Shown in pieces: positions 1 to 6,679 of a DNA stretch of 13,274 nucleotides (position 1 is the stretch's first letter; each line of letters begins with the position of its first letter). The notes beneath the pieces were generated by a model that ran no database searches, had not been told where the DNA came from, and worked only from the letters and a program-made list of their open reading frames with translations. The translations under genes and the position numbers were made by a program. The DNA is from Acidobacteriota bacterium (GTDB lineage: Bacteria > Acidobacteriota > UBA6911): NCBI GenBank assembly GCA_031254095.1, contig JAIRVC010000136.1, positions 1 to 13,274 of the forward strand, in the 5' to 3' direction.

Positions 1-1502
1 CGGCGGCGCCTGCCGTCCGCGGGTTTTACGAAGCCATGCTTGACGACGCTTTTGAGCGGCTGATGCGCACAACGCTGATCGGCGAGGTTCGTTATGAGAA
101 AAAGCTCGGCGCGGACAGAGAATCCATACGCACGTTTGAATCAAACCTGCGCGAACTGCTGCTCTCCAGTCCCGCCGGCATGAAACCAACTCTGGGCATC
201 GATCCCGGTTTCCGCACCGGGTGCAAGGTCGCCGCCGTAGACCGGACGGGAAAACTTCTGGAATACCAGACCGTTCAGCCGCACAAATCCGGTGGAGAAC
301 GTACGCAGGCGGCTGAAGCTCTCCGACGGTTTATGGAAAAATACGCCATTGAGCTTATTGCCATCGGCAACGGCACGGCCGGGCGCGAAACGGAGGCTTT
401 TGTCGGCGAAACGCTTTCCGGGCTGGATAAAAAGCCGGTTACGGTGATGGTAAGCGAGGCCGGCGCGTCGGTTTATTCGGCCAGCGAAGCCGCTATTGAT
501 GAATTTCCCGATCTGGATTTAACCGCGCGCGGCGCCATAAGCATTGCCCGGAGGCTTCAGGATCCGCTGGCGGAACTGGTCAAGATCGATCCGAAATCAA
601 TCGGCGTCGGCCAGTATCAGCATGACGTTGATCAGAAACTGCTCAGGGAAAAACTTGGCGACACGGTGGAAAGCTGCGTGAACTATGTCGGCGTCGATCT
701 TAATCTCGCGTCGAAAGAGCTTTTGAGTTTTGTGGCGGGTTTGTCGGCGGGCGTAGCGAAAAATGTCGTTGCGTTCCGCAATGAAAACGGCGCGTTCCGC
801 AGCCGCAAGGAATTGCTGAAAGTGCCAAAATTCGGCCCGAAAACCTTTGAGCAGTCGGCCGGATTTTTACGCATCCGCGACGGCGAAAACCCGCTCGATA
901 ATACCGCGGTGCATCCGGAAAGCTATTTCATCGTGGAGAAAATGGCCGCCGATCTTGCGATCCCCTTGGACAAGGTTACGGAAAATCCGGCGAAATTCAG
1001 CGCGGTAAATCTTGGGGATTATGTCACGGACACAATTGGCGAGCCGACTCTGCGCGATATTCTGGGCGAGCTTGAAAAACCGGGGCGCGACCCTCGCGCC
1101 GAATTCCGCTATGCGACGTTCCTGGAGGAAGTAAAGGAGATAAAGGATCTTGTCGTTGGGATGGAACTGGAAGGCGTGGTGACAAATGTCGCGAATTTCG
1201 GGGCGTTTGTAGATATCGGCGTTCATCAGGACGGGCTGGTGCATGTTTCACAGCTCGCCGACAGATTTATTGACGACCCGAAAAAAATCGTCAAGGTTGG
1301 GCAGATCGTAAAAGTCCGCATTCTGGAAGTAAATGAAGCGCTCAAGCGCATTTCGTTGACCATGAAGTCACCCGGTAAACCCGCCGGAAAAGCATCCGGC
1401 GGCGGCCGCCGCAACGACAGCCCGGCGGCCGGAAAAACTCCGCCGCCGGAAAAAAAGCCGAGTTCGGTACAGGATCTTATGGCGAAGTTCAATCGTAAGT
1501 AG
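1..1502 (+). CDS. tex: Tex, RNA-binding transcription accessory protein (5'-truncated by window edge)
   Basis: Tex is a cytoplasmic nucleic-acid-binding protein linked to transcription and RNA metabolism. The frame is open to the left edge (first full codon at 3), so this is the C-terminal ~500 residues of a protein usually 720-780 aa long; the N-terminal helical part is missing. Counting from the Met at 36: a YqgF/RNase H-like domain starts near residue 52 with GIDPGFRTGCK (54-64), followed by IAIGNGTAGRET (108-119) and SEAGASVYSASE (140-151). A helix-hairpin-helix region spans about 215-285 (NLASKELL, KVPKFGPKTF). NTAVHPESY follows at 289-297. An S1 domain covers about 373-444 (GVVTNVANFGAFVDIGVHQDG). 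The tail is rich in Lys, Pro and Gly and ends in DLMAKFNRK. The order matches Tex throughout. The Met at 36 is internal, not the true start. The stop is TAG at 1500-1502. Identification is very secure. Confidence 0.97.
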   Translation, partial: AAPAVRGFYEAMLDDAFERLMRTTLIGEVRYEKKLGADRESIRTFESNLRELLLSSPAGMKPTLGIDPGFRTGCKVAAVDRTGKLLEYQTVQPHKSGGERTQAAEALRRFMEKYAIELIAIGNGTAGRETEAFVGETLSGLDKKPVTVMVSEAGASVYSASEAAIDEFPDLDLTARGAISIARRLQDPLAELVKIDPKSIGVGQYQHDVDQKLLREKLGDTVESCVNYVGVDLNLASKELLSFVAGLSAGVAKNVVAFRNENGAFRSRKELLKVPKFGPKTFEQSAGFLRIRDGENPLDNTAVHPESYFIVEKMAADLAIPLDKVTENPAKFSAVNLGDYVTDTIGEPTLRDILGELEKPGRDPRAEFRYATFLEEVKEIKDLVVGMELEGVVTNVANFGAFVDIGVHQDGLVHVSQLADRFIDDPKKIVKVGQIVKVRILEVNEALKRISLTMKSPGKPAGKASGGGRRNDSPAAGKTPPPEKKPSSVQDLMAKFNRK

Positions 1503-1515
1503 CGTTTCTTCGCCT

Positions 1516-1605
1516 ATAACTTCATTCCGGAAGTCACCATCAAAGATGGTTCACGGCGAACTTTTCTGACCACTGATCACTAACCACTGACCGCCGTTAG
1601 GCGGC
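1516..1605 (+). repeat. Dispersed intergenic repeat, copy A, with TGAYCAC heptamers
   Basis: This begins ATAACTTCATTCCGGAAGT, continues through AAGATGGTTCACGGCGAA, and ends in four tandem heptamers: TGACCAC (1567-1573), TGATCAC (1574-1580), TAACCAC (1581-1587) and TGACCGC (1588-1594). A hairpin follows: CCGCC (1591-1595), loop GTTA, GGCGG (1600-1604). The same order of blocks recurs at 3841-3920 after htrA, and without the hairpin at 1892-1973. It starts 14 nt after the tex stop codon. The function is unknown; it may be a REP-like or mobile intergenic element. Confidence 0.8.
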
Positions 1606-1624
1606 CTAATCCGTACGCCGTCAA

Positions 1625-1683
1625 CCGCCGGGAACCCGCATTGCCTTCGAATTTACTTCGCCCCGTTTGCCGATTCCCGGCGG
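1625..1683. repeat. 10-bp perfect inverted repeat with 39-nt loop
   Basis: CCGCCGGGAA at 1625-1634 is the exact reverse complement of TTCCCGGCGG at 1674-1683. The loop is too long and the T-tract too poor for a typical terminator, although CTTTTTC follows at about 1694. It could be a remnant of an element end or a structured 3' UTR segment of tex. Confidence 0.5.
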
Positions 1684-1816
1684 CGACGGCGACGCTTTTT
1701 CATTTCGCACATAACATGCCAATCCCAAAAGAGGCGGAATATATCTCATAAGTTATTGATATTATTAATGTTATTCCTGCGCGCTTTCGAGCCGCGCATG
1801 AGTACTCCGCCCGAAG

Positions 1817-1878
1817 GTGAGCTCACTTTTTTTGAAAAATGCGAAAGCGAGCTCACTTTTACATTTTTTGAACGCACG
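1817..1878. repeat. 30-bp tandem duplication, two units
   Basis: GAGCTCACTTTT occurs at 1819-1830 and again at 1849-1860, a period of exactly 30 nt. Both copies are followed by a T-rich stretch and TTTTTTGAA, then GCGAAAGC or a diverged GAACGCACG. The first unit starts in a 10-bp palindrome, GTGAGCTCAC (1817-1826). No function is assigned. Confidence 0.65.
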
Positions 1879-1891
1879 GAACGGCTTACCA

Positions 1892-1973
1892 ATAACTTTA
1901 TTCGAGAAGTTACCCCTCAATGATTGTTCCCGGCGGATTTTCTGACCACTGATCACTGACTACTGATCACTAC
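1892..1973 (+). repeat. Dispersed intergenic repeat, copy B, diverged, without hairpin
   Basis: This has the same order of blocks as copy A: ATAACTTTATTCGAGAAGT, a diverged middle containing GTTCCCGGCGGATTTTC, then four tandem heptamers TGACCAC (1943-1949), TGATCAC (1950-1956), TGACTAC (1957-1963) and TGATCAC (1964-1970). The CCGCC/GGCGG hairpin seen in the other two copies is absent. Its last base lies about 90 nt upstream of the htrA start. Confidence 0.7.
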
Positions 1974-2036
1974 AATATTTTTGAAACCCGCCGATAAACA
2001 GTTGCGTACAAGGAAGGCGAGTAGCATGATTTTTTA

Positions 2037-2054
2037 CGGGTTAACCCGGGAGGT
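2037..2054 (+). promoter_or_regulatory. 12-bp palindrome overlapping the htrA ribosome binding site
   Basis: CGGGTTAACCCG (2037-2048) is a perfect palindrome. It runs directly into the strong Shine-Dalgarno GGAGGT (2049-2054), 8 nt before the ATG at 2063. The GGAGGT fixes the htrA start. The palindrome could be an operator half-site pair or a small RNA hairpin next to the ribosome site. That role is inference; the ribosome binding site itself is clear. Confidence 0.5.
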
Positions 2055-2062
2055 ATTCGATA

Positions 2063-3700
2063 ATGAGCGATAAGATGATAATAAACGATCCGTCGGAAAA
2101 AGCGGGTCGAGGAAAACAGATATTCGGTTTTCTTATGGTTTTGCTTGTGCTTGCTCTGGGCATCGGCATAGGAACATTGATTACGGACCGCGCGGGCGCG
2201 ACCGGGCCCGGCGACAGCCAGTTGCAAATGCAGCCCGCGGGCAAACCCGTCAACGGCCCGCTTCAGGCTTTTTCACAAGCTTTTGAAGAAGTCTCAAACA
2301 GCGTGTCGCCAGCTGTGGTCAACATCAACACGGAAGAGATCGTTTCCGGGCAGCAGAGAGGGGGCGGAACGCCATTTGATCTTTTTGACTTTTTTGGGAA
2401 CCAGTTCGGAGGCCAGATGACGCCCGCTCCTCGGCGTGAACGCGTAATACGCAGTCTGGGTTCGGGAGTGATCGTTGATCCCAAAGGATACATAATAACG
2501 AACAACCACGTTGTTGAAGGCGCGACAAAGATTAAGGTCAATGTGGATGGCGTCAGCGAGGAATATACCGCAAGACTGATCGGAACCGATCCGGAGGCGG
2601 ATATCGCCGTAATTAAAATCGACGGAGACAAACCTTTCCCTTACGCAAGAATAGGCAATTCGCAGAGCATGAAAGTTGGCGACTGGGTGGTTGCCATCGG
2701 CAGTCCTTTCGGACTTGCGCAGACCGTAACGGCGGGCATTATTTCCGCGACGGGACGTACTTTCAACGACGGCGGGGCGTCTCTGCTTAACGACTATCTG
2801 CAGACCGATGCCGCCATCAATAGCGGAAACAGCGGTGGGCCGCTCGCAAACATGAGCGGCGAGGTGGTTGGCATCAACAGTTTTATTTCCACGGGCAGCA
2901 GTTTTAACGCGGGCAACGCGGGCATAGGTTTTGCCGTTCCATCGCATATTTTTGTAAAAATTTACAACCAGATTCTCGAAACGGGAAGGTTTTCACGCGG
3001 TTGGATCGGCGTCAGCATGAACAATCTCCCTTTTACGCCGGCGCTTGCGGAGCATTTCGGCGTCAAACAGGGCAGCGGCGTTCTGATTACACAGCTTATG
3101 GGCGAAGACAGCAAGCCTTCCGCGGACGGCCCCGCGGCAAAAGCCGGGATCAAGCCCGAAGATGTTATAGTCGAGTTTGACGGTGCGAAAATTAAGGACG
3201 TTTCGGATTTTCGAATGGCGGTCGCCAACACCGTTCCCGGCAAAACTGTCAAGGTCAAGGCAGTGCGGTTCGGAGAGGAAAAGACATTTGACGTAGTGCT
3301 TGCCGAACGCAAAATGAATACGCAGGAAAGACAGGGAAGAGGCGGAGGCTACAGCTTTGAGGAAGAAGAAAAAGCAAAAACCAAACCCGAAATCGGTCTG
3401 GAGTTTGACAATGCTCCTCCGCGTCTGGCAAAGGCTATGGATATTTCAGGCGGCGCGTATATCACGACCGTTAAACCGGGAAGCCTGGCGGACAACGCCG
3501 GTTTGGCGGGACAGAATTCAGGCAGCCCCTACAGCGACGTGGTTGTCGCCGTCAACGGCAAGCCTGTAGCCAACAAGGACGATCTGCTCAATATCGTCAA
3601 GGGAATCAAGATCGGGTCTCCGATTGTGATCAAATTCCTGCGCTATTCACAGGAAGACAATTCAACTTCGGTATTTTACACCAGCATCATAAAGCCATAA
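2063..3700 (+). CDS. degP: Do/HtrA-family periplasmic serine protease with two PDZ domains
   Basis: This 545-aa envelope protease/chaperone degrades misfolded periplasmic proteins. Residues 1-20 are cytoplasmic. A single hydrophobic segment at about 21-40 (FGFLMVLLVLALGIGIGTLI) has no clear cleavage site, so it is probably a membrane anchor. The trypsin-like domain has the full triad: His149 in TNNHVV, Asp180 in DPEADIAVIK, and Ser257 in GNSGGP. Residues 92-120 form a Gly-rich LA-loop-like region. PDZ1 covers about 312-412 (GWIGV; AAKAGIKPEDVIVEFDG). PDZ2 covers about 440-540 (SLADNAGLAGQ; DVVVAVNGKPV) after a charged linker. Length and layout match DegP/DegQ/MucD-type proteases; which subtype is uncertain. 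It is a single gene with repeat-filled gaps on both sides, and the start is set by GGAGGT 8 nt upstream. Confidence 0.95.
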   Translation: MSDKMIINDPSEKAGRGKQIFGFLMVLLVLALGIGIGTLITDRAGATGPGDSQLQMQPAGKPVNGPLQAFSQAFEEVSNSVSPAVVNINTEEIVSGQQRGGGTPFDLFDFFGNQFGGQMTPAPRRERVIRSLGSGVIVDPKGYIITNNHVVEGATKIKVNVDGVSEEYTARLIGTDPEADIAVIKIDGDKPFPYARIGNSQSMKVGDWVVAIGSPFGLAQTVTAGIISATGRTFNDGGASLLNDYLQTDAAINSGNSGGPLANMSGEVVGINSFISTGSSFNAGNAGIGFAVPSHIFVKIYNQILETGRFSRGWIGVSMNNLPFTPALAEHFGVKQGSGVLITQLMGEDSKPSADGPAAKAGIKPEDVIVEFDGAKIKDVSDFRMAVANTVPGKTVKVKAVRFGEEKTFDVVLAERKMNTQERQGRGGGYSFEEEEKAKTKPEIGLEFDNAPPRLAKAMDISGGAYITTVKPGSLADNAGLAGQNSGSPYSDVVVAVNGKPVANKDDLLNIVKGIKIGSPIVIKFLRYSQEDNSTSVFYTSIIKP

Positions 3701-3720
3701 GTTTTCGGCTTTACGCCATT

Positions 3721-3811
3721 GGCGCGCCCGGGCCGGTTTCGCGCCGGATGGGGCGCGCAAATCCGCTTGTTTTTCAAGTCCGCGGCCTGTACGGCGCGCG
3801 CCCGGCCGTAC
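3721..3811. repeat. GC-rich cluster of short hairpins after htrA
   Basis: Three stems are visible. CGCGCC (3740-3745) pairs with GGCGCG (3752-3757) over a 6-nt loop. CTTG (3765-3768) pairs with CAAG (3774-3777) around five T. GTACGGC (3789-3795) pairs with GCCGTAC (3805-3811). GGCGCGCCCGG at 3721 resembles GGCGCGCGCCCGG at 3793, suggesting a duplicated core. It may terminate or stabilise the htrA transcript, but none of the stems is followed by a clean T-tract. Confidence 0.45.
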
Positions 3812-3840
3812 GCCTGCGACCTCTGTCCCGCCTGCCTGTA

Positions 3841-3920
3841 AATTCATTCCGGAAGTTACCCAAAAGATGGTTCACGGCGAATTTTTTCTGATCACTGACC
3901 ACTGACCGCCGTGAGGCGGC
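3841..3920 (+). repeat. Dispersed intergenic repeat, copy C, with TGAYCAC heptamers
   Basis: This is close to copy A: TTCATTCCGGAAGT (3843-3856), AAGATGGTTCACGGCGAA, then three heptamers TGATCAC (3889-3895), TGACCAC (3896-3902) and TGACCGC (3903-3909). The hairpin CCGCC (3906-3910), loop GTGA, GGCGG (3915-3919) follows. It has one heptamer fewer than copy A, and the loop is GTGA instead of GTTA while the stem is identical. Confidence 0.8.
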
Positions 3921-3963
3921 CCCGATGCGAAACCGCCCCATATTTGATCTTTTATGTCGTGCG

Positions 3964-3996
3964 CCAATTGCGTAAGATTTCAAATTGGTTTTAAAT
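3964..3996 (+). promoter_or_regulatory. Possible sigma-70-type promoter and inverted repeat upstream of pstS
   Basis: TTGCGT (3968-3973) and TTAAAT (3991-3996) are separated by 17 nt, the ideal spacing, though the matches to TTGACA and TATAAT are only 3/6 and 4/6. The inverted repeat CCAATT (3964-3969) and AATTGG (3983-3988) overlaps the -35 and spacer and could bind a dimeric regulator. I see no clear enterobacterial-style Pho box. This would leave a leader of roughly 55-60 nt before pstS. Confidence 0.35.
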
Positions 3997-4061
3997 GAAG
4001 AGCCAGCCGGAGCGGTCGGCCCTGGCGAAGAAAGCATGGCTTCGGTTGGGAATTTTGAATA

Positions 4062-4937
4062 ATGAGATTTCTGAAAATATCTTTCATTCTGTTTTTGTCT
4101 GTTGTGTTTTTTTCCTGCTCCCGTTCTTCCGAAAAAGGCGGGGCGCACACGGTGTCGATGCAGATAAAAGGTTCGGACACCATTGTCAACCTCATTCAGG
4201 TCTGGGCGGAAAGGGTCGTGGAAAATAATCCTTCCTACAACATAGGCGTTACGGGCGGCGGTTCAGGAACCGGTTTTGCCGCCCTGATAAATAAAACCTG
4301 CGATATCGCGATGTCGTCCAGAGAAATAGAAGAAAAAGAAACCGCCATGGCGGAGGAAAAAGGCGTAACGCCCGTTGAATACATGATAGGCCTTGACGGT
4401 CTGGCGATCCTTATCAACAAGGATAACCCGGTAAACGAACTGACACTGGAACAGTTGCGCGATATTTTCATGGCGAAAATTACAAACTGGAGGGAAATCG
4501 GAGGAGAAAACAAGAAAATAGTCATTCTTTCCCGTGAGAGCAATTCCGGCACGCATATGTTTTTCAAAGAGCATGTTTTAAGGCATAACGACAAAAAGTC
4601 GAAAGATGAGTTCGCGCCCCGCGCCCTGCTCATGCCCTCGTCCCAGGCGATATACGACGAGGTTTCCCAGAACCCCCACGCCCTGGGCTACGTGGGAATG
4701 GGCTATATCAACGATAACGTCAAGGCCGTTTCAGTCGCGGCGGATGAAAACAGCGAATATTTTTATCCGAATCCACACAACGTAATGACTGGAAAATATC
4801 CCATATCAAGACCTTTGTATCTTTACACAAGCGGAGAGCCTGAGGGAGTCGTAAAGGAATTTATAGACTATGCTCTATCCGAAGAAGGACAAAGAATCGT
4901 TCTGGAAACCGATTTTGTTCCGATAGCCGCAAGATAA
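4062..4937 (+). CDS. pstS: PstS, periplasmic phosphate-binding protein (likely lipoprotein)
   Basis: This 291-aa protein is the high-affinity phosphate receptor that delivers Pi to PstC/PstA. A hydrophobic signal (residues 3-18) ends at FFSC, with Cys19 the probable lipidation site. Phe at -3 is unlike the usual Leu, so the lipobox is weak. Phosphate-pocket motifs are in family order: KGSDT (36-40), GGGSGTGF (65-72), MSSREI (84-89), and SRESNSGTH (157-165). ALGYVGMGY (207-215) is also typical. An in-frame TGA at 4056-4058 rules out an earlier start. The ribosome binding site is weak (TTGGG, about 11 nt upstream). It is the first gene of the pst operon; pstC follows 11 nt after its stop. Confidence 0.95.
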   Translation: MRFLKISFILFLSVVFFSCSRSSEKGGAHTVSMQIKGSDTIVNLIQVWAERVVENNPSYNIGVTGGGSGTGFAALINKTCDIAMSSREIEEKETAMAEEKGVTPVEYMIGLDGLAILINKDNPVNELTLEQLRDIFMAKITNWREIGGENKKIVILSRESNSGTHMFFKEHVLRHNDKKSKDEFAPRALLMPSSQAIYDEVSQNPHALGYVGMGYINDNVKAVSVAADENSEYFYPNPHNVMTGKYPISRPLYLYTSGEPEGVVKEFIDYALSEEGQRIVLETDFVPIAAR

Positions 4938-4948
4938 AAAGGCGAAAG

Positions 4949-5815
4949 ATGAAAAGAAAAATCGATTCAATAATTGAAGCCATAATTTTTGTCTGCGGAA
5001 TACTGTCCATAATCTTTGTTGCGCTGATATTCGGCTTCCTGCTTAAAGAAGGATTTGCTTTCTTTAAGGAATTCGGCGTCATAGGTTTTATTACGGGAGA
5101 TTTATGGTATCCCACTTCCGACCCTCCTAAATTCGGCATACTTCCTTTAATTATCGGATCGCTTTTTGTAACCGCCGGCGCGTGCGTGATAGCCGTCCCA
5201 ATAGGCGTCATGTCGGCGTTGTATATTTCTGAAGTCGCGCCCAAGGGAGTAAGAGACGTTTTAAAATCTTTTGTCGAGCTTATGGCGGCGATACCAAGCG
5301 TGGTTATTGGTTTTGTCGGCATGGTTACGCTTGTGCCGCTTGTAAGAACCATTTTTGATATTCCAACGGGACTGACAGCTTTTTCCGGATCGATAATGCT
5401 CGCTTTTATGGCGATGCCGACAATAATCACCATATCCGAAGACGCCATTCGCTCGGTTCCGTGGTCGTACAAGGAAGGCGCGCTGGCGCTTGGCGCGACA
5501 AAATGGCAGACGTTGCACCGCATAGTTTTAAGGGCCGCGATGCCGGGGATCATTGCCGCGATAATGCTCGGCATAGGGCGCGTTGTCGGGGAAACAATGG
5601 CGGTTATGATGATAACCGGAAACGCCGCCCAGATACCTTATTCGATTTTTGAGCCCGTAAGAACGATGACGGCGACAATCGCCGCTGAAATGGGCGAAAC
5701 GGTGAGAGGCGGAATGCACTACAGATCCCTTTTTGCCATAGGACTTGTTTTGTTTCTCATCACATTTATAGTGAATTTCACAGCGGATTTGTTTTTAGGG
5801 AAAACTAAAAAATAA
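4949..5815 (+). CDS. pstC: PstC, phosphate ABC transporter permease
   Basis: This 288-aa inner-membrane protein forms one half of the phosphate channel together with PstA. The sequence shows about six hydrophobic segments: near 10-33, 63-92, 112-135, 144-162, 197-222 and 260-281. The cytoplasmic EAA coupling loop is clear at about 176-201 (EGALALGATKWQTLHRIVLR), the site that contacts the ATPase. GRVVGETMAV (210-219) is a characteristic PstC/PstA motif. Length is at the short end for PstC, with no large insertion. It starts 11 nt after pstS behind AAAAGG, and its TAA is immediately followed by the pstA ATG. Confidence 0.95.
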   Translation: MKRKIDSIIEAIIFVCGILSIIFVALIFGFLLKEGFAFFKEFGVIGFITGDLWYPTSDPPKFGILPLIIGSLFVTAGACVIAVPIGVMSALYISEVAPKGVRDVLKSFVELMAAIPSVVIGFVGMVTLVPLVRTIFDIPTGLTAFSGSIMLAFMAMPTIITISEDAIRSVPWSYKEGALALGATKWQTLHRIVLRAAMPGIIAAIMLGIGRVVGETMAVMMITGNAAQIPYSIFEPVRTMTATIAAEMGETVRGGMHYRSLFAIGLVLFLITFIVNFTADLFLGKTKK

Positions 5816-6679
5816 ATGTTTAATAAGCGTTTCCTGAGTCCTAAAGTTTCTCAGAAAATATCATACGCAATTTTATTCTGCGCCACGATACTCGCCATAA
5901 TTCCGGTATCAATTATTGTTTTTATTATCATAAAAAACGGGGCGTCGGCCATAACGTGGGAATTTCTGACATCCATGCCCAAAGACGGCATGAGAGGCGG
6001 AGGGATTTTTCCCGCCATAATAGGAACTCTTTCGATAGTTTTGTGCGCGATTACCATAACTCTGCCCATAGGAGTCTGCGCGGCAATATACTTAAATGAG
6101 TACGCGAAAGATAATCTGCTTACCAGGGTGATAAAACTCGCGATTGTAAACCTTGCGGGCGTTCCGTCGGTAGTGTACGGCCTGTTCGGGCTCGGAATTT
6201 TCGTGATGTTTCTGCAGCTTGGCGTTTCAATCGTAGCCGGAGCTTTAACTTTATCTATAATGGAACTGCCCGTAATTATAACCACCGCAAGAGGCGCCTT
6301 AAGCAGCGTGCCGCATTCTTTCAGGGAGGCAAGTTTATCTTTGGGCGTCAGCCGCTGGCAAACGATACGGCATGTTGTCCTGCCGAACGCCCTGCCGGGG
6401 ATTTTGACGGGCGCGATTCTGAGCATTGCGAGAGTTTCAGGGGAAACCGCGCCGATAATGTTTACCGCGGCGGCTTTTTATGTTCCGCACCTTCCGAAGT
6501 CCGCTTTCGATCAGGTCATGGCTTTGCCTTATCATTTATACATTATTTCGACTCAAATACCGAATATGCCCAGAAACATAATTTTCGGAACGGCCCTGGT
6601 TTTATTGATGATGGTGCTGTCTATGAGTTTAATTGCCATAATTGCAAGGATATATTTCAGAAAGCGCAGGAAGTGGTAA
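5816..6679 (+). CDS. pstA: PstA, phosphate ABC transporter permease
   Basis: This 287-aa inner-membrane protein is the second half of the channel. Hydrophobic segments lie near 17-40, 64-90, 105-133, 137-157, 194-215 and 255-280. The EAA loop is at about 171-196 (EASLSLGVSRWQTIRHVVLP), and ARVSGETAPIMFTAAAF (205-221) is the PstA signature form of the GET motif. Its ATG directly abuts the pstC TAA with no gap and no strong ribosome binding site, so it is probably translated by coupling to pstC. The gene ends directly before the first pstB ATG. Confidence 0.95.
   Translation: MFNKRFLSPKVSQKISYAILFCATILAIIPVSIIVFIIIKNGASAITWEFLTSMPKDGMRGGGIFPAIIGTLSIVLCAITITLPIGVCAAIYLNEYAKDNLLTRVIKLAIVNLAGVPSVVYGLFGLGIFVMFLQLGVSIVAGALTLSIMELPVIITTARGALSSVPHSFREASLSLGVSRWQTIRHVVLPNALPGILTGAILSIARVSGETAPIMFTAAAFYVPHLPKSAFDQVMALPYHLYIISTQIPNMPRNIIFGTALVLLMMVLSMSLIAIIARIYFRKRRKW

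Larger units (their letters stand above)
1503..2062. other. 560-bp non-coding gap between tex and htrA
   Basis: No convincing gene lies here; the short frames on either strand look like chance. The gap holds two copies of a dispersed repeat with TGAYCAC heptamers (near 1516-1605 and 1892-1973), a 10-bp inverted repeat (1625-1683), a 30-bp tandem duplication (1817-1878), an AT-rich patch around 1741-1778, and a palindrome next to the htrA ribosome binding site (2037-2054). No clear rho-independent terminator follows tex. I could not place a confident promoter for htrA; the AT-rich patch is a candidate only. Confidence 0.7.
3701..4061. other. 361-bp non-coding gap between htrA and pstS
   Basis: No gene is supported. 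The left part (about 3721-3811) is GC-rich and full of short hairpins. The middle (3841-3920) is a third copy of the dispersed heptamer repeat. The right part (about 3925-4061) is more AT-rich and holds the likely pst promoter. A 61-codon minus-strand frame (3662-3847) has only Ala/Arg/Gly-rich, low-complexity content and is probably not a gene. Confidence 0.7.

Noticed and set aside
1567..1970. Heptamer arrays as a CRISPR or a replication origin
   Set aside because: There are no spacer-sized unique segments between repeats. Units are only 7 bp, few, and next to no rep or dnaA gene.
2294..2947. 217-codon minus-strand frame opposite htrA
   Set aside because: It lies antisense to the catalytic domain of the protease and has no motif of its own.
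3691..3712. AAAGCC/GGCTTT stem spanning the htrA stop codon as a terminator
   Set aside because: The stem has only 6 bp, overlaps the stop codon, and has no T-tract after it.
4861..5574. 237-codon minus-strand frame opposite pstC
   Set aside because: It overlaps a securely identified permease gene. Its Ile/Ser/Thr-rich content mirrors the antisense of membrane-segment codons.
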